NCBI GenBank assembly: GCA_963693305.1
Contig: OY855908.1
Span: 39,354,305 to 39,418,304 of the forward strand
DNA from: Meandrina meandrites
Taxonomy: Eukaryota; Cnidaria; Anthozoa; Scleractinia; Meandrinidae
Direction: 5' to 3'
DNA length: 64,000 nt
Under the pieces are notes generated by a model. It saw nothing but the letters and a program-made list of their open reading frames with translations. It searched no databases and was not told the origin of the DNA. The translations under genes and the position numbers were made by a program. This document shows positions 12,201 through 27,100 of the stretch, in pieces (the stretch's first letter is position 1; each line of letters begins with the position of its first letter).

Positions 12201-15200
12201 GTGACAGTTGGATCGCTTTTTGTAACGTTTCTTGTCTCCTCATAAACGCCTATTTACACAGTACGACTTTCTTCCTTGCGACAACTGTCGTAAGGGTGTG
12301 GTACGTTGATTTACACGACGCGATACTTGTTGCGGTAATGGCGTAAGTGTGTCGCATGTGATATAGTCATAGGCAAAATCGTACCGTCAAAATCGCCTTT
12401 ACACTGTTCTCCAGTTAGCAAATGCATTTTGTGACGACCTAAAATTTCACTAACTTGAGCATGCTTGATTTTCAAGTAGCCGTATTTGTGATACTTGCGG
12501 TTATGTTAAATGGTGAAAAATGTCAGTTTTATCAAATCAATAGAATTGTAATATTTATATTCTCAGGGCGATACAGGACCCCGTGGGAAGCAGGGACTAG
12601 TCGGCTTCTCTGGTGACCGGGTAAGTGTCACGTGTCACGTGTCGACATTGTGGATGCTGGGATCCGTATCCTTCCAAAACAAGGTCTACTGAAATCAAAG
12701 AATTTGGACGTTTTAAAAATCGTGCTGTCACGTTTTCCATTGTTTTGATACCTTTTCTAGCGGATCTAAATCCCTAAATATTCGACAGATAAAATTTCAT
12801 TGACTTATTTGACAGATATTTTCCGCGTAATGCTCTTCCGTGTCAAAATGGCACACTAAAGAGAAGTGATCCGAACTATCCGATGTAAAATTGTTATTTC
12901 GTAAGTTTCAGCAATTTATTAGATTGTTCCTCATGCTGGAGTTATTATTGTTCTACTTTTTCAAGCCGAATCGATCAATCAAAGAAACAAACAAACAAAC
13001 AAACAAACAAAGAAACAAACAAACAAACAAACAAACAAACAAACAAACAAACATTAGCCTGCGAGCAGGCTCTCTGCGCGCACATGTTCCTGTAAACGCT
13101 GTGGTAACATTCTCACTCATACACATACACCTCTTACTTCTGCACGATGTTCAAAACTACCAAAATTATATATAATACATATACAGTCGAACCTCACGTA
13201 AATGAAGATCTAAAATCCAAAGCCTATATGGTCGGTTACGGGAGGTGGGACGGATTAACGAGATACGAAGTCGAACCAATTTTAAAAGATATAATATTGC
13301 GCCATACGTGATGTAGCTCCTTTAAAGAAAGTGTGGGTGAACTAACCATAACACCAGATCACTGAGGCAGTAAAAACGTTATAATCCCATATTTTTTTCG
13401 TGTAGGGAGGACAAGGTAACCCAGGAGCTGAAGGAGACATCGGACCTGGTGTAAGTCAAGATTTTTTTCATTATTATTTAAAGACAAATTAAAGCAGTCA
13501 AAGTGTGTTCAAGATTTGTGAAGCCCCGCATGAATTTTAATGAACTATGAATAATGAGATGTGTGTGTGAGAGGTTCATTGAGATGCACGTCTTGCACGT
13601 GCATTAGGGAGAATAATTGTTCGAATATTAATTAATATTCTGTTTTTGTGTGCTATGTTGATTAGAGATTTTATTGTTGAATATTACATGAGCTTTTAGG
13701 AGAGATGTGTGTGATATGATGGAGCTAACGTTCCACCGGACGAGCCGGGTAGTGTCGCAATTATATAGGAAGAGAACAAAGAACTGACTGAAGACCAATC
13801 AGGAAGCACTGTCCAACCAGTCAAACCAGTTTTGTTAGGAAACGGATAAGATTATTCAAAATGGCGAACTTTTTCGCTACGTGACAGCATTGTGCCTTTC
13901 CAGATACCCAAAACAATAAATCCAGCTGTTGTCTTTATTTTAAAACGAAATGTAGACATCGATTTACTTTCTATTGGATGTATACTACTTTAAATAAATA
14001 AAATAAAAGTATTTTGCCCTGTTTCGAGTGCGCTTTCAGCATCAGGCGCTTTCAGCAAAGGCGTGAAACAAAATTCAACTAACTGGAACAGACATTGCTT
14101 ACATACAGTACACAGTTGTAGTCGTCAAAAGATCCACAATCATGTCACACACCAAACGTTTGCCCCATGTAACAGATTCCAGGAATCCGGAATCCACGTT
14201 TAAACCGGAATCCAGAATGTTTTGAAAAATAGCGTTCCAAATACGCAATCCAAAAAAAAAAAAAAAACAAATAATAATAAAGCAAAATATTTCAGTAGGA
14301 GGAGATCGAAAAATCACTGACTGAAATGTTCAGAAAATGTGGTAAGCGCTCCATATTTTGTCGAAAAATTCCACTATGTTTGTAAGCAAACCGTAGGTGG
14401 CGGACAGCGCTTCACTTTCCAAAACTTGACGTCGATTGACGACTTCAATCAAAGCGATACCTGTAATCAGACAACGCCCGGCTGTACCTTCACTTTAACT
14501 CGAGAGGAGGATAACCGACTGTGCCGCCTTGCCAACGGCAACGAATTTGAGAATGGAAATGACCAAGAAGACATTGCCGTGAAGTGAAATTAGTACTTTA
14601 TTTACCCTCGGATTGTAGAGTAGCTTCAACAGAGCTAGTATATCCGAGCATTTCAACACTACAACGGGCAAAGATCAGACCACAACACCGGGAACTTCGT
14701 GTTCTACTCTTTACGTTGAGTGTGTGGGTTTCCTTAACGTCCCCTGCTCGCCTGCTGACCATAACTGTTACAGTGAAGATGCAGGAGACGGGGCCTACAG
14801 TGTATTGTCCTTATCCGAGAAGACTAGAACTCCTAACCATTTGCAAATTTTATTACAAAGGTAGCATATTCTCCTCAGATATTTGAAGACCCTGAGTGAT
14901 GGTCCGGTCTGAGCTGGAACCCGAACCTTTCCGCACAGTAGTCCGGCACTCTATCAACTGAGCTAACCGGTCTAAGAGACCCATCTCAAAGTCAAAGTGC
15001 CTGTCATGACGATGGTCCAGTACAGTCAACGTTTTGATCAACTCCTATCTGATAAATAGAAATCATTACGTACAAAACGCAGCAGAAAGGTTTTGATACA
15101 ATCCAAAGTTATCAAATACAAATGCAGAGTCAAAGTCGAAGAGACCTGGACTGCGGTCCTGCGAAGACTTGTTAGCACTTTTATGACGCGATGTCGTTTC

Positions 15201-18071
15201 CTAACCAGGCTCACAACGGTTTCCAGCACTTTTAAGCTCTTGTACTTTGATAAGCCAGTACTACAAATCTTTATCAGTTGCTGCTTCAATAATGATATCA
15301 ACCAAATGTTCAATCATTGCTGAACAAGTTGTAGTCATTTTCTTGGCGTCACTTGTCACTATAGCAACAGTGTAACCTGTTAAAACATCCTTAATTTTCC
15401 ATTTGAGTGCTAATAACTCAAAAACGAGCTCGGTGATCCCCATTTTTAATGATTAAGAAATGATCAGCATGTGAAGATACAACTTTTTGCAAAGTTAAAA
15501 AATTATTTCAACGGAGTGGTTTCAGAGCCACCTTAAATTTTCGGAAATCCAGAAGGCTGGAATCCGAAATCCAACACGTTGGCAGATTCTGTTACATGAG
15601 GCGATAATATAGTCATCAACAGGCCATGCAGCTCCTTTGACTCATGTTTGATTCTGGTTGACCAATGGTGTTTCGGAAGCGTCTTTCAATTTGTGATATT
15701 TTCCCTAGGGATCGAAAGGAGTGGAAGGGCCCCCGGGTCTACCAGGTCCACCGGGGGAACCGGGATCAACAGGACACTTGGGCAAAAAAGGACCCTTAGG
15801 ATATCCGGGTGAAAGGGGCTCCAGCGGGCCTCCCGGAGATCCGGGTCCTATCGGAAATAACGGGGACGATGGCATCCAAGGTGATCCTGGCTTCAAAGGA
15901 AAAGAGGTAAGTGAGGTTTCCTCTCTCCTCTGCAGAGGCTCCTTCAGTGGAGGAGGAAAAGGCGAAAAAAACAGCCCGCACGAAAACATAAGAGGGTTAC
16001 GTCTATTTTGACGATCCGACTGTGATAACGTTCCGCAAACACCTGAAATAAAGACAGAACTCAGTATGTCTTTTCCTTTTTAAAACTCGACCTCTTCTGA
16101 AGCCCTTTACTGGCATGTCCAGCTGTATTATCTTAATTAGCGGTATTTCACACTGGGGCTACCTTTGATAAATCTATTAAATTTCAAAAGCTAAGGTAAC
16201 GTATTTGCCACTTTCGATCGTGTTTAATTAAAAGTGGTATATGAATTCAATATTCTGAAAGGAAAAAATAGTAGTGTGATGTAATACGTTTTTTAAAGTG
16301 TTATGATTTAATACGTATTTTCACTGCCCCTTTGTCTACAGGGTGAGCGAGGTATAACAGGAGCTGAAGGTGCTCAAGGAGCTCTTGGTGAAAGGGTAAC
16401 ACTTGATGTGCTATCGAGACTAAGATCATTCTGTTTGTATTAGATTCACTTTGACTCGTAGCAACATCTGTCAGATTCTTACAAGAATATAATTAGCAAT
16501 GTTATTTCTACCTTTCGTGTAGGGAATTCCCGGTGACGCAGGGCCGAGAGGAGGTGACGGTTCGTCGGTAAGACTCACTACTTTGTACAGTTCTGTAGAT
16601 GCAACTTAATAATCAGAGTAGATTCGTAATGTAAATTTGGGTGTCATCCTTATAGTAAGCCTCTTTAAGAAAATGAAATTAAGTTTTTAATGCGGAACAA
16701 CCCGGGGGAACAGCATTGAAGTGATTTGCTTGCAAATGGACAACTGAGACCCAATGACTTTTATCTTGTTTTCCAGGGTCAGTATGGAGCACCTGGAATT
16801 CGCGGGGGCTCTGGGGACAAGGGTAGACCAGTAAGTTTATAAGTAATATCAACTTTCCTAACATTCCAGTAAGAAATCTTGCTTGAATTGTACTTACATC
16901 TAAAACAATATTCCTCTTCACAGGGTCGACAGGGCGCACCGGGGAGTCTGGGTTTGCCGGGAGTGATAGGATCAAAGGTGATGAGAAATTAGTAAAAATG
17001 CTGCTAAGTACTGAGAATCTAATAAAAATGTTCTAGAAACTAGTCCCTAAATGAACTTGGAGTTTATTGCCCTTCGTCTATTTCCCTCTAGGGAAAACAA
17101 GGACATCAAGGACCAAGGGGCCTGTCTGGTCGAGAGGGAGATCAAGTGAGTGTATTACTTTATAACGTACATAATACAATATTTCTTTAACAGATTATAC
17201 ACTCAAGACACCAGCTTCGACTGTTCATAGAGCTCCAGTGGTGCCCTTCAAAGAGAGCTGTTTGCGTTTAGGAGGTACGGTGTCCGCCTCACTGAGCGCT
17301 CCGTCTCACATAAATTTCTATCTTGAAAAGGAGGAAACGGTCCACTTAGGATGATAACGATCACGTAACTGACCGATATACAGCAGGGAACTGCTGGATT
17401 TACAGATACGTTTACGTTTACCTATGTTATTAATAATGTTTTCCCAAGTAGACGACCTACTTGATCCACCTTTATTTTACAACAACAACGATATTAATTT
17501 CAGCTTCTTTTTTAATTGAACTTACACTCATACTTAATTCACAGGGAATACCCGGTGGGCGTGGGCTGAATGGAAGAGATGGATCCACTGGAGTTACGGT
17601 AACATTTTGTCTCTTTCTTGTTGATATTTGGTTTTGCGTAGGATTTTTTACACTCCTTCCTAGATGGGATGCGTGTCCATCGCAGGGTTACCCCAGCTTT
17701 AAATTCGCTGGTACCCATTTAAGCACCTGGGTAGAGAGAGGCACTATTATAGAAAAGTGTCTTGCGAAAGAAAACAGCGCAGTAATCATGGGCTCGTACT
17801 CGGACCGCTCGATCCGGAGACACTAACAATTAGGTCATAGCACTAACAGATACCTTAATGAAGAGTTCCAATGAAATTGGGAAAATAACTTTGTTGCGCG
17901 CTTGCGATCGAAGCGTGCTATGAAAGGTGAAGATCAGCCAGGTCTTATTTTACACAGTTTATTTTCTTGCACTATAACACTTGCTTGGGCGTTTGACGAG
18001 TCGTTGTCACGGTAGAAGAAAGCTTGTGTGTGTATTTATATATAGTCAACTGAAAAACAATCAATACATAC

Positions 18072-18119
<48 letters not shown>

Positions 18120-21100
18120 TTTATTTAAGTGTCAGGGTCAAGTAACTATTAGAGTTCATACTTCTTACATGATATATCCTGAAACAATAAAACTTACAAT
18201 TTGTGTTCCTAGTGTGTTTAAAGTCCTTAGTTCTTGACTTGAACTCCGTGTCGTGTCGGTTAACGGTTTTTTAAAAAGATAACGTCCTTTTTTGAATATA
18301 TTACTGGCACCTCGTTTTCGAGCGGCGCGAAAAAGGTGACAATTATAATAAATGCGCGTGAATCCGCGCGAAATGCAAATCAAACTTACTCAGGTCAACC
18401 AAATTCCGGATCACAATCAGTTATAACACACGAAGTTAATTTGTCAGGAAATCTTTCAGGCTCAGCCATGCTGTAGCAACATTATAAAGGAGCGGCATCA
18501 CCGTGGGTGGCGCAGCTCTCTTTGGTCTTCCTCGATCGTAACTATCCTTGTTTATTTTCGGTTAAATATTACTTCTTTGGTGTTTTTCTACCAGAGAAAA
18601 CTATTATTTCTAAGTTTACTTCGATAAATCTCGTTACACCCAGAAAAAAATATTTTACCACTTTCTAGGGACCCACGGGTTATCCCGGCAGAAGAGGAGC
18701 GCGCGGCCCCAAGGGAACCCAAGTAAGTCACGTGTTTACGATCCTTTATGCTTTGGTAATGATGGGATATCTCGCAAATACTGAAAAAGGCAGGTGATGC
18801 TTTAAGTTAATAAGCAACACACATATTTAGATGAGGGTTAGTGATTATATGTTAACTAACTACTTAGCAGTCCATGTCAAGTTATTCTGTTTCTTGAGGT
18901 ATGAAAATTTTTGTTAACACTTTTGTTTTGGAATAACAGTTTGCCGTAATACAGACACCATTTCGTGTATCCCAGTTTATCCCGGAGAAACAAGCCTTCT
19001 CGAGTGATCTACCATGAGTCGTAAGAGTTTGGGACTTTATCGCCCCTTCAGCCTCTTACTCTGTGTATTGACTTGAAGTATTCATCTTCCTGTAGGGTGA
19101 GGCAGGGAATGCAGGATCGCCAGGAATAACGGGACCCGTGGTAAGAAATTCTTATTGGCGTTGACAGTGAAGGCCGTTGTTTTTTTGTCGCAGTTAAGAC
19201 AAGTTTAAAAGCCAGAATGAACAATAGGAAAGGTTAGGTATAGGGCTAGTAAGTTGGGAGCAAATTATAATGGGATATCAGAGGTATTCATCTAGATGTC
19301 GAAGAGATTGGATATATCCCGTGCAGGTATGCACCACTGGTTGCAGGACACTCGTCGGTAAAAACAGGAATGCATTTAATATCGTAGAGATCTTAAACAC
19401 GGAGCGATCCTATATAACGAGGCTGAACTGCATGTTCAGCCTGCCAATCCCTGCCAATCACAAATTTCAGTGAGACGATTTCATTGGCTGGGAAATGAAA
19501 TTAACTGGCTTTTGGTGTGGCGTGATCCAAACTTGGCTCGTTTTTTAGGCTCGCTCCGTGTTTAAACTCCGTTATCGTATCGCTAGCTGTATAGGTGTGA
19601 AGCACCAACCCTTAAGTCGAAATGAGGTGTATTTTTAACATGAAATTCTTTTTGGTGAAAGTGCTCTTTCAGTAAGACTTTGAAATTCTGGAAAGAAATA
19701 TGGATGGTTTGTGGTTAAGGCACATTTCATCTCCTTAGGGCCCTCGCGGACGAGGTGGATCGCTGGGCAGAGGAGGAAGGCCTGGGATACCAGTGAGTCC
19801 AGTAGTACATTTGACTTCATAGAAAGTTTACCTTAGTTTTGGTTAATTTTGTTTAGTCTTTAATTACTTTCTATTTGCTGTCAGGGAGAACTTGGAGAAG
19901 ATGGTCGGCCCGGGAAAGAAGGAAAACCCGTAAGTTGAGAATATTACTGTTTTCGCTCCATGTGTAGCATATAATGAAATGTTGCCCCTGTTTGACTGAT
20001 TTGATATTTTGTGAACATATTACTTTATCTCGCGTGCGATTTTAGGGCCCTGTTGGAGAGGCTGGACTTATGGGATTTACAGGAAAAAAAGGCCAAAGGG
20101 TAAGATAGTACAGTTTCACTGCAATCATGGAGGTTTTGTCTGAGAGCTGCATGTTATTAATAATACCTATGTTATTAATAATGTTGTCATTCAAAGAGCC
20201 ACTAACAGTCCGTATGGTTTCTGTCATAAATAATAATTGACAAATTTACTGCGTATTGAAAACTTTAAATTTACTGTCTACTACGACACTTTCTGTAAAA
20301 TATTAATTACAAAAGGACGTTTCCTGGTTTTGAAGGAGGTTAAATTCTACCTACTAATTTTACAAAATAGTAATGGAGGCTGGAAATAGGAATTTATATG
20401 TTGACCTTGAGCCAAAGGATTAGTTCGGAAAGTGTTGGTCAGACTAAGAGTTTAAAGGATAAAAGACATGGGCTGTAGAATATATCAGGCCGTCGACTAA
20501 ATAGTTTGTAGCCTGATTGCCACTTCTTTACTCTCTACTTCAGGGTCTTCAAGGCAAACCTGGCGCTCTTGGTTTTCACGGTCAAGCTGGACCGAAGGTG
20601 AACTAAAATTATTTACTCAAGAAAAGAAAACAGCTTCAGTGTAACGTCCGATAAAACGAACACCCAGCTCGTTTCCTAAATTTGCTTGTTCTATTCGACG
20701 TGCGTCAAATTCGGATAAGGAAAAGTAAGCATACTTTCCCTTATTTTCAGTTGTTGGTTTTCCTTTCAAATAAAGTTGGAAACGTTGAAAAAATTCTGGA
20801 AACTCCCTTCACTCTATCTGAATACATGCTATCTTGTAAGATGTCTTGGAGAAGAAAAATGCGTGAACTGCTGAGAGTTTATTTGGACTGATGATCGTTG
20901 CATCCAGATAAATCTACAGTATATTCCGAAATTGAGAACAACAGAAGCAGTAATGTGTGATATAGTTATATAGACGATAATTTCCAGTCACAATTTAATA
21001 GAAAATGTTTAAAATATATCCGTTATAAACCGCATATGCTCGAAATATCTGATCAGTATTTTGTTCTATCGGAGTTGCAGTATATATTAACCACGAGTTA

Positions 21101-24100
21101 TTTTGAGTATTTGAACATTAAACCACAGGTAGCCCAAGCTCCTTGGAAACCGCGAACATTTAACAATTATTCTTTGAAATCGAGGTGAATAGTGGCAGAA
21201 TATTTACCGAGGCGCGTAGCGGCGAGGAAAATATTCTGCCGCTATTCACCGAGATTGAAAAGAATAATTGTTTTAGTATATACACACGAAGTGATCTCAA
21301 AACAGACAATCTAGACATTTTCAAAAGGAAACCTATGAAAGGCAATTTTATTGACGTCTAATTTGACGTCTCAATTCATGCGTGAAACACGTACAAAACT
21401 ATTTACAGATTCTTTTAACATGGCAAATACACAATCTTCGATAACATCCTCGTCAAAATGGTCCTTTTACACAGTTCAAATCGGCAACTTTAATGGAAAG
21501 TCTGCTTGGAAATCGATAACTGATCAAACAAAGTTTTCGAAGTTATCGAGAAAGGCTTGTTGTTTGGCTCGTTGCAAAGGTGCCTGTCAATGGCGGCTCG
21601 AATTGAGGTGAGTGTTGCCTTGTTGTAATATGACCTGTCTTGTTTTCTCGCGGAGATATAAAACTTCAATTCTTCTTTTTCTATTTCCACGATTTCGGTG
21701 AGAAATTCGTTCTGTCAGGCAAACCAGTCTACAAAAATACTCGTAATGAGACAAATTGTAGTCGTGAAGATTAATTGCTGCCTATTTAGCGATAGGTCGA
21801 ATTGATCACAGTAATTATCTCGATAAACAAACTGAAAAACACTTGTTTGCAAAACATGACTTCTTCACTTATCTTTAAAAACTTTTAGGCCAGAGTTCGT
21901 TGCCTTCTTGGTGTTTTCTGGCTCGCTGTCGTCTTTTATTTTCACTATTTTTGATTCTGAAACGCTAGCGAAACGCGAGTTTACGCCGGCCATTTTGTTT
22001 TATGTTTTATGGGATAATGCATTATCCACTCCGTAGCGAGTGAATAATGCGGCATTAGCCCGAGATAGCGAACCAATCAGATTGCTGGAATAGCCAAGAT
22101 CACTGAGTGTGTTAAAATATCGCATTGAGTAACAGTATAAGTACAAGAGTTTGTATGGGAACGTAACGATCGTACATAGCAGTTCGAATATAGAAAGAAA
22201 TTCAATATAAATGTGTGTTTATTGTATTTCCGTGACATTGAGGGTCGTTTCAAAGCGATTCCGGCGAGTTTTAGTTTCATTGTTTTTCTTCCCTTCAGTT
22301 CTTATGGGTTAGGGCCGGGGCTACTCGCGAAACAGAAAGAACCATAGGTATACTATAGTAGCACAGAAAATTACAATAGCCTTTTCGAGTTACCCTGAAT
22401 TACGATGTTCCAAGAAGAAGTTGGTATATTGATAAGAAAAATTCGATGGCAGGAGAGCTTATGATTGAAATAGTTTTTCGATAGCAGAAAGATGGACCTA
22501 CTACCAGAGGGGCTCATAACTGGTATTTCACAGTTTTTTTTACGCATTTTCTCTGTTAGGGAAGCAGGGGACCAGTGGGCGAACCTGGAAAACCTGGAAA
22601 AGTTGGAATTGTGGTAAGGAAGTGTTGAATGTTACATTTGTCGACGCGCAATCGCAATACTGCAACATTATTGTGTTTTGTTGTTGTTGTCTACGAAATT
22701 TTGTATAATAACACGCGAGTTTGCTAACTTTGGCTTGTCGAGTGAAGGCCCCTGAAACAGGCTTTTTCATATCCCGAACACTAATATGAAAAACAGATAT
22801 TGTTTACAACAGGGTAACAATAACAATGTTTCAATGCAGGGTCGTGCGGGATCTGGTGGTGAAAACGGAGAACAAGGGCTCCCTGGCGATATGGTGAGAC
22901 GCTTTACTTAACTATAGTGAGACTACAAATTTAGCAGCCGGCTTATTTCATGAATACAAAACATAGAGACGTTCTCTCCAAGCTCTAGTTTGCTCACAGA
23001 TATGTTTTCTAAGCATTGTGTTGTATTTCTATCCTGACTTGAAAGGGCAAGACAGGTTCCGAAGGAACACAAGGACAACGCGGCGAGCAGGGAAGCATAG
23101 TAAGTTATTTTATCAATATTCGAACTAAAATGGTTTTTACTTCATATTTTAAAACCCTTTACAAAAGTGCAAGCTGATTTCTCTGTTGTCAGGGTTTAAA
23201 AGGTGATCGAGGTGAAAATGGTATTCCAGGAAGAGAGGTAAGGCCTTTGATTTGAAGTATATATATGTATCTTTTTATTTAATGCATGGATAGAGTTTTT
23301 GGCAAGAGAATGAACAATCAGTTTTCGAAACTCATAGAACGTGGTTTTAAGTATATGATGGAAAGCCTACCCGAAACCTACCCGAAGATAAGGTGGACTG
23401 ACATGAGCACCCGGACGAGGAAGAAATCTGTAGTATCGCCTGATGAAACAGTGATGATTGCTGATAGGAAACGAATGTTAAACGCGTCTCACTGCTATAA
23501 CAATTTACATTACCACTCTCACTAACTTCTTATTATAAGATAAGATAAGATACTTTATTAACGTGAAATACAGCTAGTTTACAGATATTCCACGAGTTAA
23601 AATCTAAAATCAAAATTAATTAAAAAATAAAAATGCTAACTACTATAAAAATAATACTATTACTATGATTAAAAATATAAAAAATTGACTCACATCGCGG
23701 TAAAAAGTAAGTTAAGCTCCAAATTCATGTGTTTGTTTTGTAACCTTATGTGATCTGAATCAGTTAACCCTGAATCCAGTAGAAAAAAAAAACGCTAGGC
23801 TGCTGCACGGAGATTAATGAATTTATTTTGATGCGGTACTTCTTCCAGTTATAAAATACACTTTGAATGGTTTACAAAAGATGGTAATTATGACAATACA
23901 TGTAAGTTCAGATCAAACTTCCTTAGCTCTATACACAAAAGGTGCTATCTATTATGATAAAATCGCTAAGCTAATTTTCTTGCAGGGAAACGCTGGCGTC
24001 CCTGGTAAAAACGGAGTGGCAGGGGAAATGGTAAGTTAAGCTATTTCAGATTAATCTTTAAGCACAAATAAATAGACATGTAATATTCTTCTTCCCGGTT

Positions 24101-27100
24101 TAATTCTTGGCAACAAGAGATACAATTAAACATATTAATTGAGCACACACCATCATTCTTCTACGAATATAACGATTTTCAGGTAGGCTTTTATTGTTGG
24201 AATGCAACGACACTACAACGTTCGGCTGTCAAAGAACTGTTTGATGACTAATAACAGCTAGTCACGTACGACGGCCCTAAAATCAGTGCTGCTCCCAAAA
24301 CACTTAAGTTCATCGGGTATTAGTAGAGACCTAATTTACACATAATAATTGACTGTGTGATTCTTGACTCGTTTATAATGATATTCATGAAACTTAAAAC
24401 TCTGCAGGGTGGTGTTGGTCCACAAGGTGAACAAGGAAATATCGGAAGTCCAGGAAATGTGGTAAAAAATACAAAACACACGACTTCGTCAGATATCTTC
24501 CAAAGGTTTATTATTGCATGATTGTAACTGGCAGCAGATAGCTCTGCCATACCTTGCCCTGGCACCAGCCAAAGTCGCTGGGCTTGTTAGTTTGCCAGCC
24601 AGCCAGGCTGTTACCTTATCGGTGAGTGAGTCCAACGGCCAGCCAGCGAGCCTTTCAGCTTGTCCTTTCAGCTAGTCGGTCAGCCCATGGGTCGGTCGGT
24701 CATGCACTTAATTATACCGCTGGAAATTTTAACGTATTTTCTTCATATCTGGAGAAGATCGAATCCTCACTATGTGCTAACATATTTTCCCCCAACATTT
24801 CCGATTACTTCCATCGCTTGAAAGGTCATCTAAATTTTCCAAACCAAAAAACAACAAAGGATTCCCGACTGCAATCCACAGACATTTCGACTATTTTCGT
24901 AGAACTTTTAATTTTTATTCGTATTATTATTTATTGTTTATAGGGACCGCCCGGGCCTGTGGGATTAATAGGTCAAGCAGGCGGACAAGGTCCACGGGTA
25001 AGAAGCGCGGCGATGGATGTGATTATAAGCCATGAAATGTACAATTATTGAGATAAAATTGGGTTTATACCAGATAAGTATAATCCAGGATCAGTGAAGT
25101 GATTCTTCTGCGTTTAGAATACAAGCCCGGGCGCCAAACTTGTACCATTCTTATGTCTCTTGTAGCCTATACGTTTATTTTACCGATGAAAGATTTCCAA
25201 AAAATCTTTATGTTCCTAAAGGGATATCCTAACTACATTTCTCCTAAGCTCGCTTTTGGTTTCCCCGCTTGTCGACTATTTTGCTTGTTTCGGCAAAGCC
25301 GGTGACATAACTGTAATGTCATTATACCGGAATATTCTCCTGGTACAAGCAGAATAATTTGAATATTATGATGTGCATTCCGTCCTGTTAAACACAATAC
25401 TACATTACTCAGAAAAGATTCAATAACCTCTAAATTTCCAGCAAATTTGTAGTTATTATCTGCTTTTGTATCACCCCCAGGGTGCAGCAGGAGCCGCGGG
25501 ACCATTGGGCGAACCTGGAGTCAAAGGGGAAATGGTAATCGAAACGTTTTCGACGTCGTGCTGTTTCACTTTGATCTTATATTACTTTAAACTCTAAACC
25601 TACCTTCTTTTGTTTAACCTTACCACTTAGCACAAAAAAACCCATCTTATCATTTTTCTACGCTATAAATCTAATATACAACATATTAACAAAAGACTTC
25701 AAAGGTGTTAGTGTCGTGTTTGGAGTTATAGTCCGGGAGCTAATGTATTTCCGTGGGCATTTTGAGAAGAAAGCAAGCCAGTGGCCTAGTAGTGTTTAGT
25801 AGTCCATAAGGAATCCAAAAAATGTTGTTGACAATTTTGTAAAGCGCTGAGAGGGTATTAATAGGATGTTTAAAAATGATCTGTGTGATCCTGCATGGAA
25901 ACGAGGCTGAAAAGTTTTTTGGCCATAACTTCTTTCTAGTTGGAGAAATATCAACCAAACTCACCAGATAGGCTAAGTAAACAACGCTCAAGCTAGGAAA
26001 ATAGTTATTTCTATATACGAGGGTCACGTGATAGATCTGGCGTGAGATCGAGGCTGGAAAGCTACCCATTGTAAAAAGGCTCAATATGTATGGTGGAGTC
26101 GCATCCTAACTCAGGGGATACACTTGCTAGACAGCCCTGAACCCACCAAATGGCTTATATTTATTAATGAGAGTCACGTGATTGATCTAGCATGGAAACG
26201 AGGCTGGCAAGTCTTGCTTGATGAAATGAAAAGAACATGTTTGTCATCCCGTTCAAAATCGACAAATATAAAAAGCCACATCCTCTGGAGCCACAAAAAT
26301 AGTTTAGATGGCTTCAATTGATAGTCGCGCCATCAGTTAGAAAGAAAATGAGGCTATGTGCCTTCTGTAGTTCTTATTGGTGAACCATAAATCATAATAG
26401 GACCACAGGCTTACCATCCTATGTTTGCAAAGTCATAGCATGCCCCATATAAAAATTTAAATTTCCTCGCTAATCGCTATTATAAATATTTAAGCTTCCC
26501 AAAATCGGCTTTTACTGCTGTACATGTCCATTTGGAATAAAATGAATTGAATTAGAAATATTTTCGCAATGTTTAATTTTGTCTTTATGCAGTTTTTTTG
26601 ACGATTTGAAGCGTGCAAGAGTAGTTCTATGGGCTTAAGCTTTGAATTGTGTATAGAATACTAATCAAGGCGTGCAACTTCCACATCTCGTTCACAAAAC
26701 GGCATTCTTTATCAAAGACACGTCACATTTCCCTAACAAACTTGACCAACTTGGAGAGTTACGCATAACACCATCCTTGTCACACTTGATGTCTCGTCAC
26801 TCTACACCAATATTCCACACAACAAGGGTATTGACGCTTGTCGGCACTTCCTCGACACCCGCCACCGCTCTACATCCACCATACGCACAAATGCCCTTTG
26901 TGACCTCATCAGAATGATTCTCGCCATGAACACTTTCGAATTCAACAACAGCTACTACATCCAAAAACACGGCACAGCCATGGGAACATGCATGGCTCCA
27001 TCGTACGCGATTCTATTCCTTGCTAAATTCGAGACAGGCGCACCCCCGCATGCGCCACACCAGCCACATACTTGGTGGCATTTCACTGAAAACATTTTTA

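Noticed and set aside
14015..14050. Hammerhead-like core on the minus strand (CUGAUG ... CGAAAC)
   Set aside because: The invariant A after CUGAUG is C here and no pairing for stems I and III could be found, so it does not meet the core consensus.
13451..15708. Missing helix exon between exons 13 and 14
   Set aside because: Exon 13 ends in a GPG triplet and exon 14 continues GSK in register, and total helix length is already near the family norm.
15705..15989. Pro/Gly-rich minus-strand ORF opposite exon 14
   Set aside because: It is the antisense shadow of the Gly-X-Y coding exon on the plus strand.
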